DNA of 64,000 nt, taken from positions 1,148,501-1,212,500 of the forward strand of contig NC_090165.1 in NCBI RefSeq assembly GCF_017916325.1, read 5' to 3'. Position numbers and translations under genes: made by a program. Source of the DNA: Leishmania martiniquensis. Taxonomy: Eukaryota; Euglenozoa; Kinetoplastea; Trypanosomatida; Trypanosomatidae. A model generated the notes under the pieces. That model did not search any database. It worked only from the letters and a program-made list of their open reading frames with translations, and had not been told where the DNA came from. This document shows positions 1 through 10,456 of this stretch, one piece after another. The first letter of the stretch is position 1. Every line of letters begins with the position of its first letter.

Positions 1-558
1 GCTGTCGTACGGGTCAGGGGAGAGGGAGAAGATGGCCTTTGAGCCGTAGTACTCCTTGCCGATGGCTGCCATAATGCGGCGCCACTGCGGGCGGTTCGCG
101 ACACGGTTCGGGTCGCGGAAGTAAGCCGCGCTGATGAGCTGGCGCAGCATAATATGGTGATCCTGGCGGCTTACGGTCGCCTCCTTCGTTTCGCGAAGAA
201 TGAACTCGTTCAGTTGGTTCTGGCGAGCTGAAAGAATGCTCTGCCGGTCGTGGCTGCGGTTTGCGCGGCTGGGACCGTGTAGAAGACGATTACGCCGCTC
301 CTGGCACATCCGCTCCGCCACCTCGGCCGGTGTCTCATCCGCCTCCTCGCTGAGCTCTTCCTCGGACTCGAAGAGTGCCTCGCCTCCTTTGACGGTGAAG
401 CTGTCGGAGCACGACGTGCACTGAGGGCCAAGAGAGCTCGTGATCGAAGCGAAGCTTTCCGCTAAATGATCGCATGGGGAGGACTCGTTCAAGTCTTCGG
501 AGAGCAGGACGACGGTGGCGAAGCTGTCCTCCTCGTTCATCATGAGTGACTCAGACAT
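1..558 (-). CDS. Unknown protein, N-terminal 186 residues, 3' end outside window
   Basis: An open frame on the minus strand starts at the ATG at 558-556 and runs without a stop through the left edge, so the C-terminus is missing. The first third is rich in Ser, Glu and Asp, with clusters such as EEELSEEADE. The middle and end are basic, with Arg, Gln and His, and read like a folded or helical segment (for example RQLISAAYFRDPNRVANR). No signal peptide, membrane segment or known domain is visible. A stop codon lies upstream in the same frame near 630, which supports the chosen start. It is the last minus-strand gene in view of the left polycistronic block. The function is not recognised. Confidence 0.75.
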   Translation of the reverse strand, partial: MSESLMMNEEDSFATVVLLSEDLNESSPCDHLAESFASITSSLGPQCTSCSDSFTVKGGEALFESEEELSEEADETPAEVAERMCQERRNRLLHGPSRANRSHDRQSILSARQNQLNEFILRETKEATVSRQDHHIMLRQLISAAYFRDPNRVANRPQWRRIMAAIGKEYYGSKAIFSLSPDPYDS

Positions 559-2544
559 CTTTTTCTGTGGACTTCGGATAGGCTGAAGAGAGGCGTAAGA
601 GTGAGCACCGTGCCTACTTTGGACTTGCTAGAGCGTACAGGAAACTGTCAGCACATGCGAGTCAAGAGCTGAATGTAATCACTAATGTCTTCTCGTGGAT
701 GTCTTGTGCTGAAGCGGGCAGGGCACACACACACATACAATGAACGAATGCACTTAAGGTACAGGAGGTGCGCTAATGAGACGAAATGCGAATGGGTCGA
801 GCACAGTGATGGGAACGGAGAGCGAGCAAGGCGAGAAGGTTGAAGCAGTGGTGAGAACGAGAGGTTGGAAGAAGGCAGAGGAGATCAGCGCTGCATGGCG
901 ACTTGCTGAGCTGCAGTTTGACGTAGGGGGTCCTGCGACAGAAAGAGCGGGCGAGAAAAGGCAGGGGGCGGAGGGGGTGCAGAATGTGTGCTGTGCGCAC
1001 TCCGGAGAGCTGCTGACACACTGCTGCCGGTGTGCGTTAGGGGCTCCTGCTGCTGAGGTATAAAGAGGCAAATGGAAAGTCAGCGAGGGCCATCGGCGGG
1101 AGGGAGGCAGAGGGCGGGCAAAGGGGGAAAGGGGCAGAGACAGAGCCGCCAGCGCAGAGATCTCCCCACTGGCTAGACGGAGTTTGAGTGGCAACAGAGA
1201 TTGAGAGGTTGATGGCCGCCCTCCCACCTCCGCGCCCCCGCAACTTGTGTGACTGCTGAGCATCGGGGATGGACCGAGCGAGCAGGGGGGAGGCCTCACC
1301 CGTGCGTGCCGCCGAGAGCGCCCACTGCATCTCTTGCGCTTAGGGCCATGGAAAAGAGAAGCACGCACCGATGCCGCCTCCAGTGCTGCGCGCATGAGAA
1401 CACTCCAGCTCTCTCTTTTTCGCTCGCCGCTCTTTAAAAGACCTCTTGCGTGTGCGGTTAGAGTCACTTACGCCACCAGAGAGAACAGGGTGGAGAAAGA
1501 AAAGCGATGGGCCAAACCGTAAGAGTGGAGATGAGAGCCGAATAGCGAGCACACGCACATGCGCAGTCTGACACGTATGTGCGCTACCGTCGACTTCACT
1601 TTGGCCGCATGCCTCTCAGTTTTCTTCTTATGCCGCCTATCCCCCTCCGCCCGCCCCCTCAATGCGCCGCTTCGTCTGACACGCACGAATGCGAAAAAAA
1701 AAAAAGAAACGGCAGAAAAAACACCGACTCACGCAGAAAAAGAGCTCACAAGCGACAGGCATGCTCGGCTGGCCATGCACCACTCCGCAGACGCAGGCGA
1801 TGGAAAGGGAGAGGAGGGGGTAAATGAGGGGCATACACCACAAAAACGCCATAGCACACACACACACACGCACACATGAGAGTGCGTGCGCCCGACGTAG
1901 GACTTGAGGGAAAGGCGAACGCCATCCTTGACGGATCGTCGGTGTGCGAGTAATCGAAGAGTCGCAAGGCTCACAACGAGATCAAGAAGAGCCCCGAAAA
2001 AAAAACGTGGCAGAGTAAGAAGGGCGAGCCTTGCGCACACGACGCATACCGTTGGGTGAAGAAGAGGGCGGGGGGCAACGGAAGAGTGGGACTCGCCAAA
2101 AACGGCTGACGTTTGCCCGCGCAGTGGGCGACGACGTCAGACGTCAGGCACAGCAACTCGGCCCACGTGAAAGGAAAAGTGCGCAAAGGATACGCTATCA
2201 ATAAAAGCCCAAAAGAGCATCACTTTCGCACTCTTCTCGTTTGTTGTTTTCGTCCACCTTCACGGTCGTGAGAGCGGCCACGTAGGGAGCTGAGCAGCGA
2301 TGGTGAAGGGAAGAGGGACGCATCACAGCGTCGAGGTGAGCAATGAGAGTGATGGCTGGTAATTCCCTCGAGCCCGCCACCGGTCCTCCGTTCGGCGCCA
2401 GCCTCCCCCTCCCCTTTTCCCTCCCTTCCCTCGTCACAGGGGCCACGAGGCAAAAGAGGAGGCGGCCACTAGTTGCTTGTGACGGCGCATGCGAATGCAT
2501 GCGGACTGTTTAGCTACCTTTGCCCTAGACCAGCGGCAAGGCAC
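559..2544. other. Intergenic region without a convincing gene
   Basis: This 2 kb lies between the partial gene and TRAP-beta and should hold the 3' UTR of TRAP-beta and the 5' UTR of the partial gene. It contains A-runs near 1698 and 2000 and a CA repeat. A minus-strand frame at 754-1467 is open for 237 codons but is rich in Ser, Pro and Leu, matches no family and is most likely non-coding. Confidence 0.6.
1855..1876. repeat. CA dinucleotide microsatellite
   Basis: A run of CA units with one CG interruption lies in intergenic sequence. Confidence 0.85.
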
Positions 2545-3183
2545 CTACCTACTGGCCTTGCGGTGGCGGAGCAGCGTGTCCACTTCGCTCTGCTTCACGC
2601 GGTAGAGCACGTAAGGAAAAAGTGCCGGGATCGCGCCTAGGAAGATGTAGGCAGTCGACTCCTTAATGTAGCGCGCGTGCAGGCGCTCGTAGCGGTCTCG
2701 GGTGAGGACGGAGATGACGCCACGGAAGCTCTCGTCGTCAACACCCTCGCCGTAGTAATACGCCTCCCCCTCGCGGATCATGTTGCTGAAAGCCTTGCGG
2801 GACGTCTCAGGATTGCCCTGCTCCACATTGTACGTTACCTCAGCGACGGAGACGGCGTAGTTGCCCAGTGCCCTGGGAGTCACAGTGTAACGCATCGTCT
2901 CCGACGCGCCGTAGGGGAGGGATGCGATTGACATGCTCTGCAGCGTGCCGTCCTCCTGCTCGTCAGACACTTGCACGTCGAAGGCGGGATTCTGGCCGTA
3001 GTTCGTCACTGTTACTACGACCTCGACAGAGGCGCCAAGGACGATATCGTCGCTCGATGTTGTCTTTGACACAAACAACAGCGGATGCGGATTCATTTCC
3101 GCTTCCTCCACCAACTGCGCGAGGCACGTTGTCGCCACCACAGCGACCAAGCAAAGCGAGAGCAGCAACTTGAGCGCGGCCAT
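2545..3183 (-). CDS. SSR2: Translocon-associated protein subunit beta (TRAP-beta/SSR2)
   Basis: This 212-residue protein has the TRAP-beta layout. Residues 1-22 are a clear signal peptide (a hydrophobic run ending ATTCLA). A beta-rich luminal domain of about 140 residues follows, with the typical segment VVVTVTNYGQNPAFDVQVSD. A single membrane helix lies near residues 168-188, followed by a short basic cytosolic tail ending RHRKASR. In other eukaryotes TRAP-beta is a subunit of the translocon-associated protein complex in the ER membrane, which helps signal sequences engage Sec61. The length fits the family (about 180-210 residues). The start is a standard ATG directly before the signal peptide. 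The family call rests on domain order and recalled family features, not on an alignment. Confidence 0.85.
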   Translation of the reverse strand: MAALKLLLSLCLVAVVATTCLAQLVEEAEMNPHPLLFVSKTTSSDDIVLGASVEVVVTVTNYGQNPAFDVQVSDEQEDGTLQSMSIASLPYGASETMRYTVTPRALGNYAVSVAEVTYNVEQGNPETSRKAFSNMIREGEAYYYGEGVDDESFRGVISVLTRDRYERLHARYIKESTAYIFLGAIPALFPYVLYRVKQSEVDTLLRHRKASR

Positions 3184-4651
3184 TGTGAAGAGGATTCAAT
3201 TACACACCGACGCGCCACCGAAATTCTTCTCCCCTAATATGGGCTGTAACAGGTTAGGAAAGGTTGTGTCTGTGTGTGTGTGTGCTGTTCGGCTGCAGCA
3301 GCAACGCCGCGCGAAAGCCAAACGGAAAACAGTGTGTGGGGGGGAGGGGGAGGGGAACAACTACACGGGCGGGGTAGGAAGGTGCAAACGTAAAAAAAGG
3401 TATACTCTGGCAGCGGAAGCGCGCAGGAAAGACACTTGCCATGCTGGTCATGTCAGTGCGCATTTGGAGAGAGGCAGGAGACGAGGAAAAGAAACAGGTG
3501 CCAACGTGGAATATGGATGAGAGGACGTAAACGAAGCATGGCAAGACGGCAAAGGGGAGCGCGCTACGTGGAAGCACACAGGCGCGAGGAGCGGCAAGCC
3601 AAGCATCGGTGCGGAGCGCGGGGAGACTGTCACGCCCCCCAGATTGGTATTCATGCCCCGTATGTGGTCGCAAGTTAATTCTTCGCGTGGAGAAGGCCAA
3701 AGGTGTGTCCAGCAGCGGAGCGGCGCCTCGATTTCATTTTCCGCTGCGTCTGAGGGCGGGTGCACGATGGCCACCGTCGATCCCTCACAGAGTCATGCCT
3801 TATGGCCGTCTTTCTTCTCGTGTGTGTTTTCTTCTGTTGTTCCGCTTCCTAGGCGCAGTAAAAGCTCATCTGGCCATAACGGACGTCTTCGAATGGACAG
3901 CAGATATTGAGAAATGGGGAGCAACAGCGAGAGCGAGCTTCTCCCCCCTCCCCTGCTCTCCCCTACTCACGCCCCTCTCTCGCTCCGTATCGAGGTTGAA
4001 GTTGCATGCGAAAGAGATGACGGAAATCGGCCCCGCGCGGAGGGAAAGGGGAGGTCGAGAAATACGCCAATGGCCGAGGGCACGCACACAGCACCGCAGC
4101 CTTGACTGGTCATTTAGCCCATTCAGTGCCCAGACGCACATCTTTCCATTCGCGCTCTCTTTTCACCACCCCTGCCCTTCCAGTCAACGCCACTCCATTC
4201 TCCACGGCACGGAGCTTCGTGCCCATTCTGGCCTTCGAGTGTGTATAGCAGTTCCCCAACTTCTGCGGGGCGCACTGCTCCCCACTCGCTACGAAGCATT
4301 CATCAATGAAACGGGATCAAAAAAAAAAGAAAAAACGCGCTGCCGTCAACGCCGCTGTCAACCCAAACTGTGAGCCCTCTTTCAGTCTCCTCCGCGCGAT
4401 CTATCCATCTCGCACCAGCCAGCGGCTTGGGAGAGGGATGGGGGAAGGGGGAAGAGCAAAACGAAAAGGGGCGAGAAGGGCCAACAGCGGCATTGCAGCG
4501 GCATAGCAGTCGAGCGCCCGTGCACCGTTACGCATGAGGGTTGTTCGCACCTGAATAGGATAGAGGGTGGCGCCACGCCCATCTCGCTCACACCGGCCCA
4601 TGCCTTTTCGTCGCCGCCACCGCATCCTGTTCCCCGTCCCCCACCCTGTCC
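3184..4651. other. Intergenic region between TRAP-beta and the 315-residue gene
   Basis: No gene is supported. The stretch near 3250-3360 is GT- and G-rich on the plus strand, so it is pyrimidine-rich on the transcribed sense and is a likely trans-splice region for TRAP-beta. Unusually, 3936-4200 is pyrimidine-rich on the plus strand, opposite to the expected polarity. A-rich runs occur at 4320-4336. Confidence 0.55.
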
Positions 4652-5599
4652 TCAAAACCGAAGGGACTCCAAATCTTCGATGGTCATGTCGCAGAGCGAC
4701 ACATGGTGCTCGAGCAGACGCTGGCAGACACGTTTTGGCCCATGGAGTTTACACAAGTGACCAAAGGCATCACGGGCAGAGGGGGTGATCTTGCCAATGT
4801 CGACCAAGTGGTCCACGCAACGCTCCACGTATGACCAGTTTCCCATCTCCACCGCGTACGCCAGCAGCGGCGCAACCACGTCCGCGTCCCCCAAAACCCG
4901 GGCATGCTCGAGATGTTCGGAGAGTGTCTGCAAGCTGCAGCCGTCCTTCAGAATGAAAGGGAGCACCTTGTTATAGGGCACCGCGTTCTTTGGGCAAGCT
5001 GAGATCATCCTCAGCACCTCCTCCCAGGTACACTGAGACATGAGCGGCCACAAGCTGTTCAAATCAGCGCGGACCACACGCGCGTGGCTGAGCATCTCCG
5101 CTGCCACGTCAGGGCGCTTCTCTGCAAGGGCGGCGTGCAGGAGATTGCATCGGGTGACTGTAGAGAAAGGCAAGTCGTCCACGAGGCGTGTGTGCCACTC
5201 CGGTCCCGCCCCTTTCAGCAGCACCGCACACGCCTCCGCCATACCGATCTGCTGGCTGGCGCCACTCACGGAGGCCCCCATCAGGGCAGCGCTAATCATC
5301 TTACCATCTCCTTTGTTCAGCGCCTCCCAAAACAGCGACCACTCGACCTCCTCAAACTTGCGGCGCTGTAAGCTGGCGGAAAGGCGCAGCTTCTCATTAA
5401 AACGTGCCTTGATATCCTCCACACCGACGCCAGTGAAGTGCATGACAGCCTTTAAGAGGTCAAACGTATCTGCGGGTGGGGTGTGGTATGGGTGGCGCTG
5501 ATAGATTTGCAGTGCACGCAGCCAGTTGCCCGCCTCAAGGGAAGCATGAAAGGACTGCGGCAGCGGCGCCGCCTTCCATATTTTTTCCTGGCCTCGCAT
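4652..5599 (-). CDS. Unknown helical protein, possibly of the repeat (PPR-like) type
   Basis: The 315-residue protein starts at the ATG at 5599-5597; the frame is open slightly further upstream but only from a TTG codon. It is almost entirely alpha-helical in appearance. Repeated short segments resemble pentatricopeptide or armadillo-like units (for example MGNWSYVERCVDHLVDIGKI), and phrases such as LLHAALAEKRPDVAAEMLSHA recur in that style. Trypanosomatids have many PPR-like proteins that act on mitochondrial RNA, but no clean 35-residue periodicity could be established by eye. The N-terminus (MRGQEKIWKAAPLPQSF) is mildly basic. No catalytic motif is visible, so the function remains unassigned. 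Confidence 0.75.
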   Translation of the reverse strand: MRGQEKIWKAAPLPQSFHASLEAGNWLRALQIYQRHPYHTPPADTFDLLKAVMHFTGVGVEDIKARFNEKLRLSASLQRRKFEEVEWSLFWEALNKGDGKMISAALMGASVSGASQQIGMAEACAVLLKGAGPEWHTRLVDDLPFSTVTRCNLLHAALAEKRPDVAAEMLSHARVVRADLNSLWPLMSQCTWEEVLRMISACPKNAVPYNKVLPFILKDGCSLQTLSEHLEHARVLGDADVVAPLLAYAVEMGNWSYVERCVDHLVDIGKITPSARDAFGHLCKLHGPKRVCQRLLEHHVSLCDMTIEDLESLRF

Positions 5600-6571
5600 G
5601 GATAGATGAGGAAGTGACCACAGCAATGCGAGAGATGAACAGTCCGAAAAATGAACAGACCATCAGAGATGCACACACACACACTCACTTCCCTGAAGGG
5701 ACAAGTGCAATGTGCGTTTCACTCCCCCCACCCTCCCATAGAATGAGAAAAAGCAGGGTGGGAAGCGACGGGAGGTGCAACCCCCCTTCTGGGCACAGAT
5801 AGAACCTGAAAGCTGCTGCCTTCACTGCCTTGTTGCGGCATGCACCAGCGTGGCCGGCGAACGTCGTCGAAGCACGGACCGAACGAGCACTATCGATCAA
5901 AAAAAAAGAGAGCGAGCGAAAGAGACAGCGTGGTAGATGACATGAATCACAGAAATTGCATGGGAGAGCCGTAAAGCGCTTCCGTTTGCAATGTGATGCG
6001 GGCATACTTGGCGAAGCGGCACAGCCTGAGGAGAGAGAGTCAGCACTCCAGCGGATACTATCACGAAAACAGCCGCTGATGACTTGACCGTTTCAACACA
6101 ATGCGGCCACCACCACCCCTCACAAGCAAGGACCTGGAAGGAGAACACGAAGGATTACATAGGGCGCGAGACCGCTCACGTGAGAGGTGTGTACGTGCAA
6201 AAAGCCATCCACCTCAGTGGATACAAGAGGAAGTGGTGAGATACCTGCACAAGAATCGCCACGAACGAGGCGAGAAAAAAAAGGAGGGTATCAAAGCGAC
6301 GGCGCGCAGATGCTCGTCGCCGCCGCGTGCCACAATCCTCCCTTGCAGGGGGGAGGAGGCGACACGGCCCCGGCTCTGGGCAGGCTGCCTGTAGTCCCCG
6401 CCGGGCCGATGGCCAGCACAAGGAGAAGCACGAAAAAAAAAAAGCACTGTCTCCAGCATCCTCACCGCCATTCAGTGCACAAAAATTGGTGGAGATACAC
6501 GCACGCAGAGGTGAGAGTACACACTACCACCCGCTAATGCACTTCTCTTTCATGTGTCCCTTCCGTGTCGA
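5600..6571. other. Intergenic region, left flank of the 1015-bp repeat
   Basis: No gene is supported here. A-runs lie at 5899-5908, 6276-6283 and 6433-6443 on the plus strand, which are T-runs on the transcribed strand. It probably holds the 5' UTR and splice signals of the gene at 4652-5599. Confidence 0.5.
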
Positions 6572-7586
6572 ACGCATCAGCAGATGCATACGCTCACAAC
6601 CACAGCTTACCCGCTGCCGGTACCGCCACCGTCACGCCCAGGCCGTGCGCCTGGCGGCCACTTGCTGGCCTCCCCCTTCGGCTGCGCGGTGTGCCGCCTG
6701 CCCCAGGCGGGCCTGAGCAAGTGAGCTGCACGCCGTCGTCCAGGCGGGGGCCCGCCTCCACGGTCCTGCCCCAGGGTGCGGCAGGCCAGCTCCCTCGCAG
6801 CCCCCGCGCCCTGCCTGCGCGCCGCCGTCCGCCCTCGGTCCCCTCAAGCCGCGGCACCCCACGACACGCTGGCGGGAGCTTCTCGCGTGCCGGGCTGCAG
6901 CGCCCAACTGTCCTGTTCGCGGCGCCCTCGGCACGCTGCCGGGCCCCCGCACGCGCCGCGGGAGGCGGGACGCTGCCATGGCCCAGCGGCAGCCAGGGGC
7001 GCTCCGCCTCCACCGATGTCCGCACGCCTCTGACAGCAGAGGGTGCGCCACGCGCAAGGGGCCCCTATACCTTCGCCCTGATGGAGCGCAGAGAAGCACC
7101 AATAGACACCCGCCGCGGTCGACTCGTGCGGCACACGTGGGAGGTGCACCATAGCACCGCAGCGTGCAAGACCATAGAGCGGAGGCGAGGTCTGAGGCAT
7201 GCGCAGAGCGGTCCGCGAGTCGCCCGTCGCACGTGGGGCGCAAGGCCAGGCTAAGCGCTCTCAAGGCGAAAACAAGCGAAGGCAGCTGCTCTGGCAGGGG
7301 CGGGGGGCACCACAGTGCTATCGCAGTAGCAGGCGGCACACCATACGCGCTGTCTGCTGCCACGGCCAGTCACCCCGCCGCTGCACGAATTCATCGCGAA
7401 GACCGGTGCGCGGACGCAGCTGGGCAGGGGCGGCCTCCTGTCACCCCCTCTGCACAGCACTCAAGCTCCTTGGCATGACACAGTCGCTGCCAAGCAGCTC
7501 TTGTCGTCGCGTGTTGCGATGCACAGGGCGGCTGCGAGGTGGGGAAGGCGGCTCGGCGCCACAGACCGGTAGACAAGTCCATCATC
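6572..7586 (-). repeat. 1015-bp dispersed repeat, copy 1 (inverted partner at 50472-51486)
   Basis: The sequence from 6572 to 7586 is the reverse complement of 51486 down to 50472. Paired positions always sum to 58058, so there is no net insertion or deletion. Two differences were seen: the plus-strand triplets ctc/ctt near 7553 and ggg/gag near 7236. The outer edge at 6574-6587 is a perfect hairpin (GCATC, 4-base loop, GATGC). The element is very GC-rich and lies in the presumed 3' UTR of MNS1. It is given the minus strand because both copies then share the same orientation relative to transcription. It resembles a SIDER-like retroposon in setting and size class, but identity to a known family was not tested. 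Long frames inside it are the same in both copies only because the DNA is the same. Confidence 0.9.
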
Positions 7587-8013
7587 GGTGCAGTCAGCTT
7601 CGGCTCATCTGGCACTGTCGATGGTGCGCGCCTGCGATCTTTGCGCCTGTGCCTTCAGTATTAGCGAGCGCAGGCAAAGGGAAAGGACAGGTGCACGCGG
7701 CGGGCCCGTGACACCACGGCTGGAGCCCACACACAACTTTCAACACCCACAGAGAGGACAAGGCAGATACATGTGCATCCTCCAGGAAGTCTATAAAAGG
7801 GAGCCTCCGCAGCAACGGCAACAGCAGCAGCAGCAGCATTATATGTACATGTGAGGTGGTGCTACCCGCCAGCTGCACCCTCGACGCCTCACCGCCCGCC
7901 ACCACCCACACACCTTCATCTTTAATATGCGGAAATCATCGAGGGAGCGGAGGAGAGGAGGCAAGCACAAAAGCAGCAGATGGTCCCAACAACCACAAAA
8001 GGCGGAGTGTCTG
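7587..8013. other. Presumed 3' UTR of MNS1
   Basis: This segment between the repeat and the MNS1 stop holds a CAG-type trinucleotide run (7813-7838) and no gene. Confidence 0.5.
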
Positions 8014-9354
8014 TTAGTGGGCCCGCGGCGCAGCGCCTGCAGCTCTGATCTGGGGCAAGAATTGTACCTTCTCCTCGTCCCGCATGGCATGTACAGGTGC
8101 GTACGACCCTAGCTTGGGCAGGTGCTCCGCCAGCAGCTGCGCTCGAGCGCGTCGGATATACTCTTGGATCTGCTCCTCTCGCTTGCGGTCCTGCTCCTCT
8201 ACTCTGCGCTCTAGCTCCTTCTCCTGCTCCTTTAGGCGTCGGCGCTCCTCGAGACGCTGTTGCGCTTCCAAGATGTGCTGCTGCTTCATCTGTGCTTGCT
8301 TCTGGCGGTTGAGGGCCTGCAGCTTCACCTCAGCGGCTATCTTATCGATTGTCTCCTGCCGGAAGCGCGCTTCTTCGGCCATCTCCGCTTCTTTGGCGAG
8401 ACGGCGCTGCTCGATGAGGTGCTGGTTTTCGCGCGTCACTGCGGCTGCCATGCGCTCACGGCTTGCCCGCTCTGCCTCGATCAACATCTGCTCCTTCGTC
8501 AGCCGCTCCTCCTCGTAGTACTCCTGAAGCAGTGTCTCCAGTTCACGCTTCTTGGCCTCCTCCTCGGCGATGCGGCGGCCCTGCTCTTCCAGTATGCGGG
8601 CCTTCACGGCGCCCCGCTCGCGCGCCATCTTCTCGTTCATCTCTCGTCTACGGGCTTGCTCGGCGAGGTAGGCGCGAATCGCTGCCTCTTCCTTGGCCTC
8701 CCGCTCCTGCTCTGCCTTCTTCAAAGAAGCGCGGATGCGGCAGAACTCGTCTTTCTCCTCCATGATCCGACGCTGCCGGTCGCGACGGGCAAGGGTTTCT
8801 AGAAAGTCTTGCTCCTGCACTCGGGCCACAACGGCGTCTACAGCGATGCGCTCCTGTTCACGCTGTTTCGCTTCCTCAACGGCGGCCAAGCGGTGCTGGC
8901 GGATGATCTCTAGCTGCTCTGCCTGATGGCGACGAAAGCGCTCCATTTCTTCCTGGTGCTTCTTCTCCTCCTCTGCCTTGGCAAGCCGATCCTGCTCAGC
9001 GAGGTAATCCATGTACATCCGCCGCTCCTCCGCCTCCTGTGCCTTTGCGGCGCTGCGGTCAGTCACCTGTTCTGCACGACTCTTGCGGAGATAAGCGCCC
9101 TTTAGCTGACTCTCTAGCGACCGAACTTCCGGGTAGTCACACACCAGCTGCAGCATCTTCGCGTCCTTCATCTCGAGTCGCTGCTGCTCAGCCAGCTCGG
9201 CGGCGAGGGCCTCGTCAACGGCCGCTGTCTTTAACTTGGCTGAGCGCATGGCAGCAAAGTTTTCCTCCTCTTTCTGTCGAGCAAGCTCGGCTTGCACCGC
9301 TTTGTAGCGGTTCACGCGGCGCAGCCGCTCCGCTCGTGCTTCGCTAAAGCTCAT
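8014..9354 (-). CDS. MNS1: MNS1 family axonemal protein (TPH domain)
   Basis: This 446-residue protein is nearly all charged coiled coil (Glu, Arg, Ala, Gln), as in the trichohyalin/plectin homology (TPH) domain family. Three features point to MNS1 (meiosis-specific nuclear structural protein 1) rather than generic coiled coil: the N-terminal MSFSEARAERLRRVNRY, the segment VRSLESQLKGAYLRKSRAEQ near residues 76-95, and a C-terminal LLAEHLPKLGSYAP. These resemble the corresponding human segments as I recall them. MNS1 proteins line the inside of axonemal doublet microtubules, so a flagellar location is expected. The length is close to the vertebrate protein (about 495). The start is an ATG at 9354-9352 with no nearby alternative. 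The presumed 3' UTR carries the 1015-bp repeat. Confidence 0.82.
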   Translation of the reverse strand: MSFSEARAERLRRVNRYKAVQAELARQKEEENFAAMRSAKLKTAAVDEALAAELAEQQRLEMKDAKMLQLVCDYPEVRSLESQLKGAYLRKSRAEQVTDRSAAKAQEAEERRMYMDYLAEQDRLAKAEEEKKHQEEMERFRRHQAEQLEIIRQHRLAAVEEAKQREQERIAVDAVVARVQEQDFLETLARRDRQRRIMEEKDEFCRIRASLKKAEQEREAKEEAAIRAYLAEQARRREMNEKMARERGAVKARILEEQGRRIAEEEAKKRELETLLQEYYEEERLTKEQMLIEAERASRERMAAAVTRENQHLIEQRRLAKEAEMAEEARFRQETIDKIAAEVKLQALNRQKQAQMKQQHILEAQQRLEERRRLKEQEKELERRVEEQDRKREEQIQEYIRRARAQLLAEHLPKLGSYAPVHAMRDEEKVQFLPQIRAAGAAPRAH

Positions 9355-10019
9355 TTCGAGTCGCTATGCACTTTTGTCTTCTTGTCACAGAGACGCAACA
9401 GCGTCGGCGGAAACGCTGCGCGTTTAGGGGCAGCGCTAAGGACGAATGAGGGCTGTACGTGAGCAAGGGGGCGAGAAAGAACGCAGCGGAAATGGGAAAT
9501 TCACTTGAACCTCCTATGCTGGTGTTAATGGCAACCGTGGAGAGAGGTGAGTAGGGAGGGGGGTGGCGGGAGCTGGCAGAAGTGCTCGCCGCAGCTTCCA
9601 CGTGTTTTGTGCTTGTCTTCTGTACTTCCCTCTCTTGTCCGCGAACGATGGAAGAAATGACGAGGGAGACTTGAGAGACTGAGCGCACCGTTTTTGAAAA
9701 CGCTTCGTCGGCCACGCACACCCGAAGAGAGATGGAAAGGGGGAGGAGAGAGGGTGCGGCAAAGACTGAGATAGAAAAGCAAAAGCAGAAAGCGGAAGAA
9801 AAAACAAGCGTCTCAGCCGCTCTTTCTTCTCCGTCTATTCTGATACGTTTCTCAAAGTGGCGCGCAAGCAGGAGTCGCTTCCAGTGCTCATTGGTAAATG
9901 CTACGTGCTCCTATGACCGACAGACAGGAACCTTGGGCGTTACAGCCGCGCAGCGCGCCCTCACAGAGAAGCGAAAAGGGCAGTTGTAAAGCGCACCGGT
10001 TTCTGTCGTTTTCGAGGGC
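9355..10019. other. Intergenic region upstream of MNS1
   Basis: Purine-rich patches on the plus strand (for example 9730-9800) are pyrimidine tracts on the transcribed strand and are plausible splice-acceptor context for MNS1. No gene is seen. Confidence 0.5.
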
Positions 10020-10456
10020 TTCCTTCTCTGCCGCACAACGTGAATTCAGCTCCGCTCCGAAGCCAGCGCACCAGACGCACATCGCGTCACTCAAGGCAGC
10101 GGCAGGCGCGTCTTTCCGCAAGGCGCCGACTCCGTCACCGCAGCGCAGCCCCTGGCCCAGCGCCCGCTCGCCCCTCGCTGTGTACGCCTCGCCCCACACC
10201 CCAGTACGCCGGCAGCCACGCCGCGCATCCCTCTCGAGGTGGCGCAGGCTCCCCGCACCGACAGGCAGCGAGGGCCGCTTGGGATACGCTCGAGCGACGC
10301 CCACACGCTGCCCCGTCATGCGGATCGTGCAAGCGGCTTCACTGCCGCAGGTCGCTCCGACCCCGCCCCTCCTAGCACCCGGCCGCCGGCATCAGCAGCG
10401 CGATGCGCTGCTCTGACCCCCCCCGCCCTACGGCGCAGCTGCCTGGCCCTGCGTCC
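10020..10456 (-). repeat. 437-bp direct repeat, copy 1
   Basis: 10020-10456 matches 13744-14182 in the same orientation (offset 3724). The differences seen are a C-run two bases shorter here (8 against 10 near 10417-10424) and one A/G change near 10437. Flanking sequences differ immediately outside both ends. Read on the minus strand, the element ends in the purine-rich GCAGAGAAGGAA, which could be a decayed A-rich tail of a retroposon. That suggests an orientation matching transcription. SIDER-type identity is an inference. Confidence 0.9.

Noticed and set aside
754..1467. 237-codon minus-strand frame upstream of the first gene
   Set aside because: Ser/Pro/Leu-rich translation of GC-rich intergenic DNA, with no recognisable domain.
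3609..4373. 254-codon plus-strand frame
   Set aside because: Opposite to the transcription direction of the left unit and low in complexity.
6632..7363. 243-codon minus-strand frame inside the 1015-bp repeat, matched in the second copy
   Set aside because: It is shared only because the two DNA copies are almost identical. The translation is Ala/Arg/Gly-rich without domain features, and several other frames in the same DNA are equally open.
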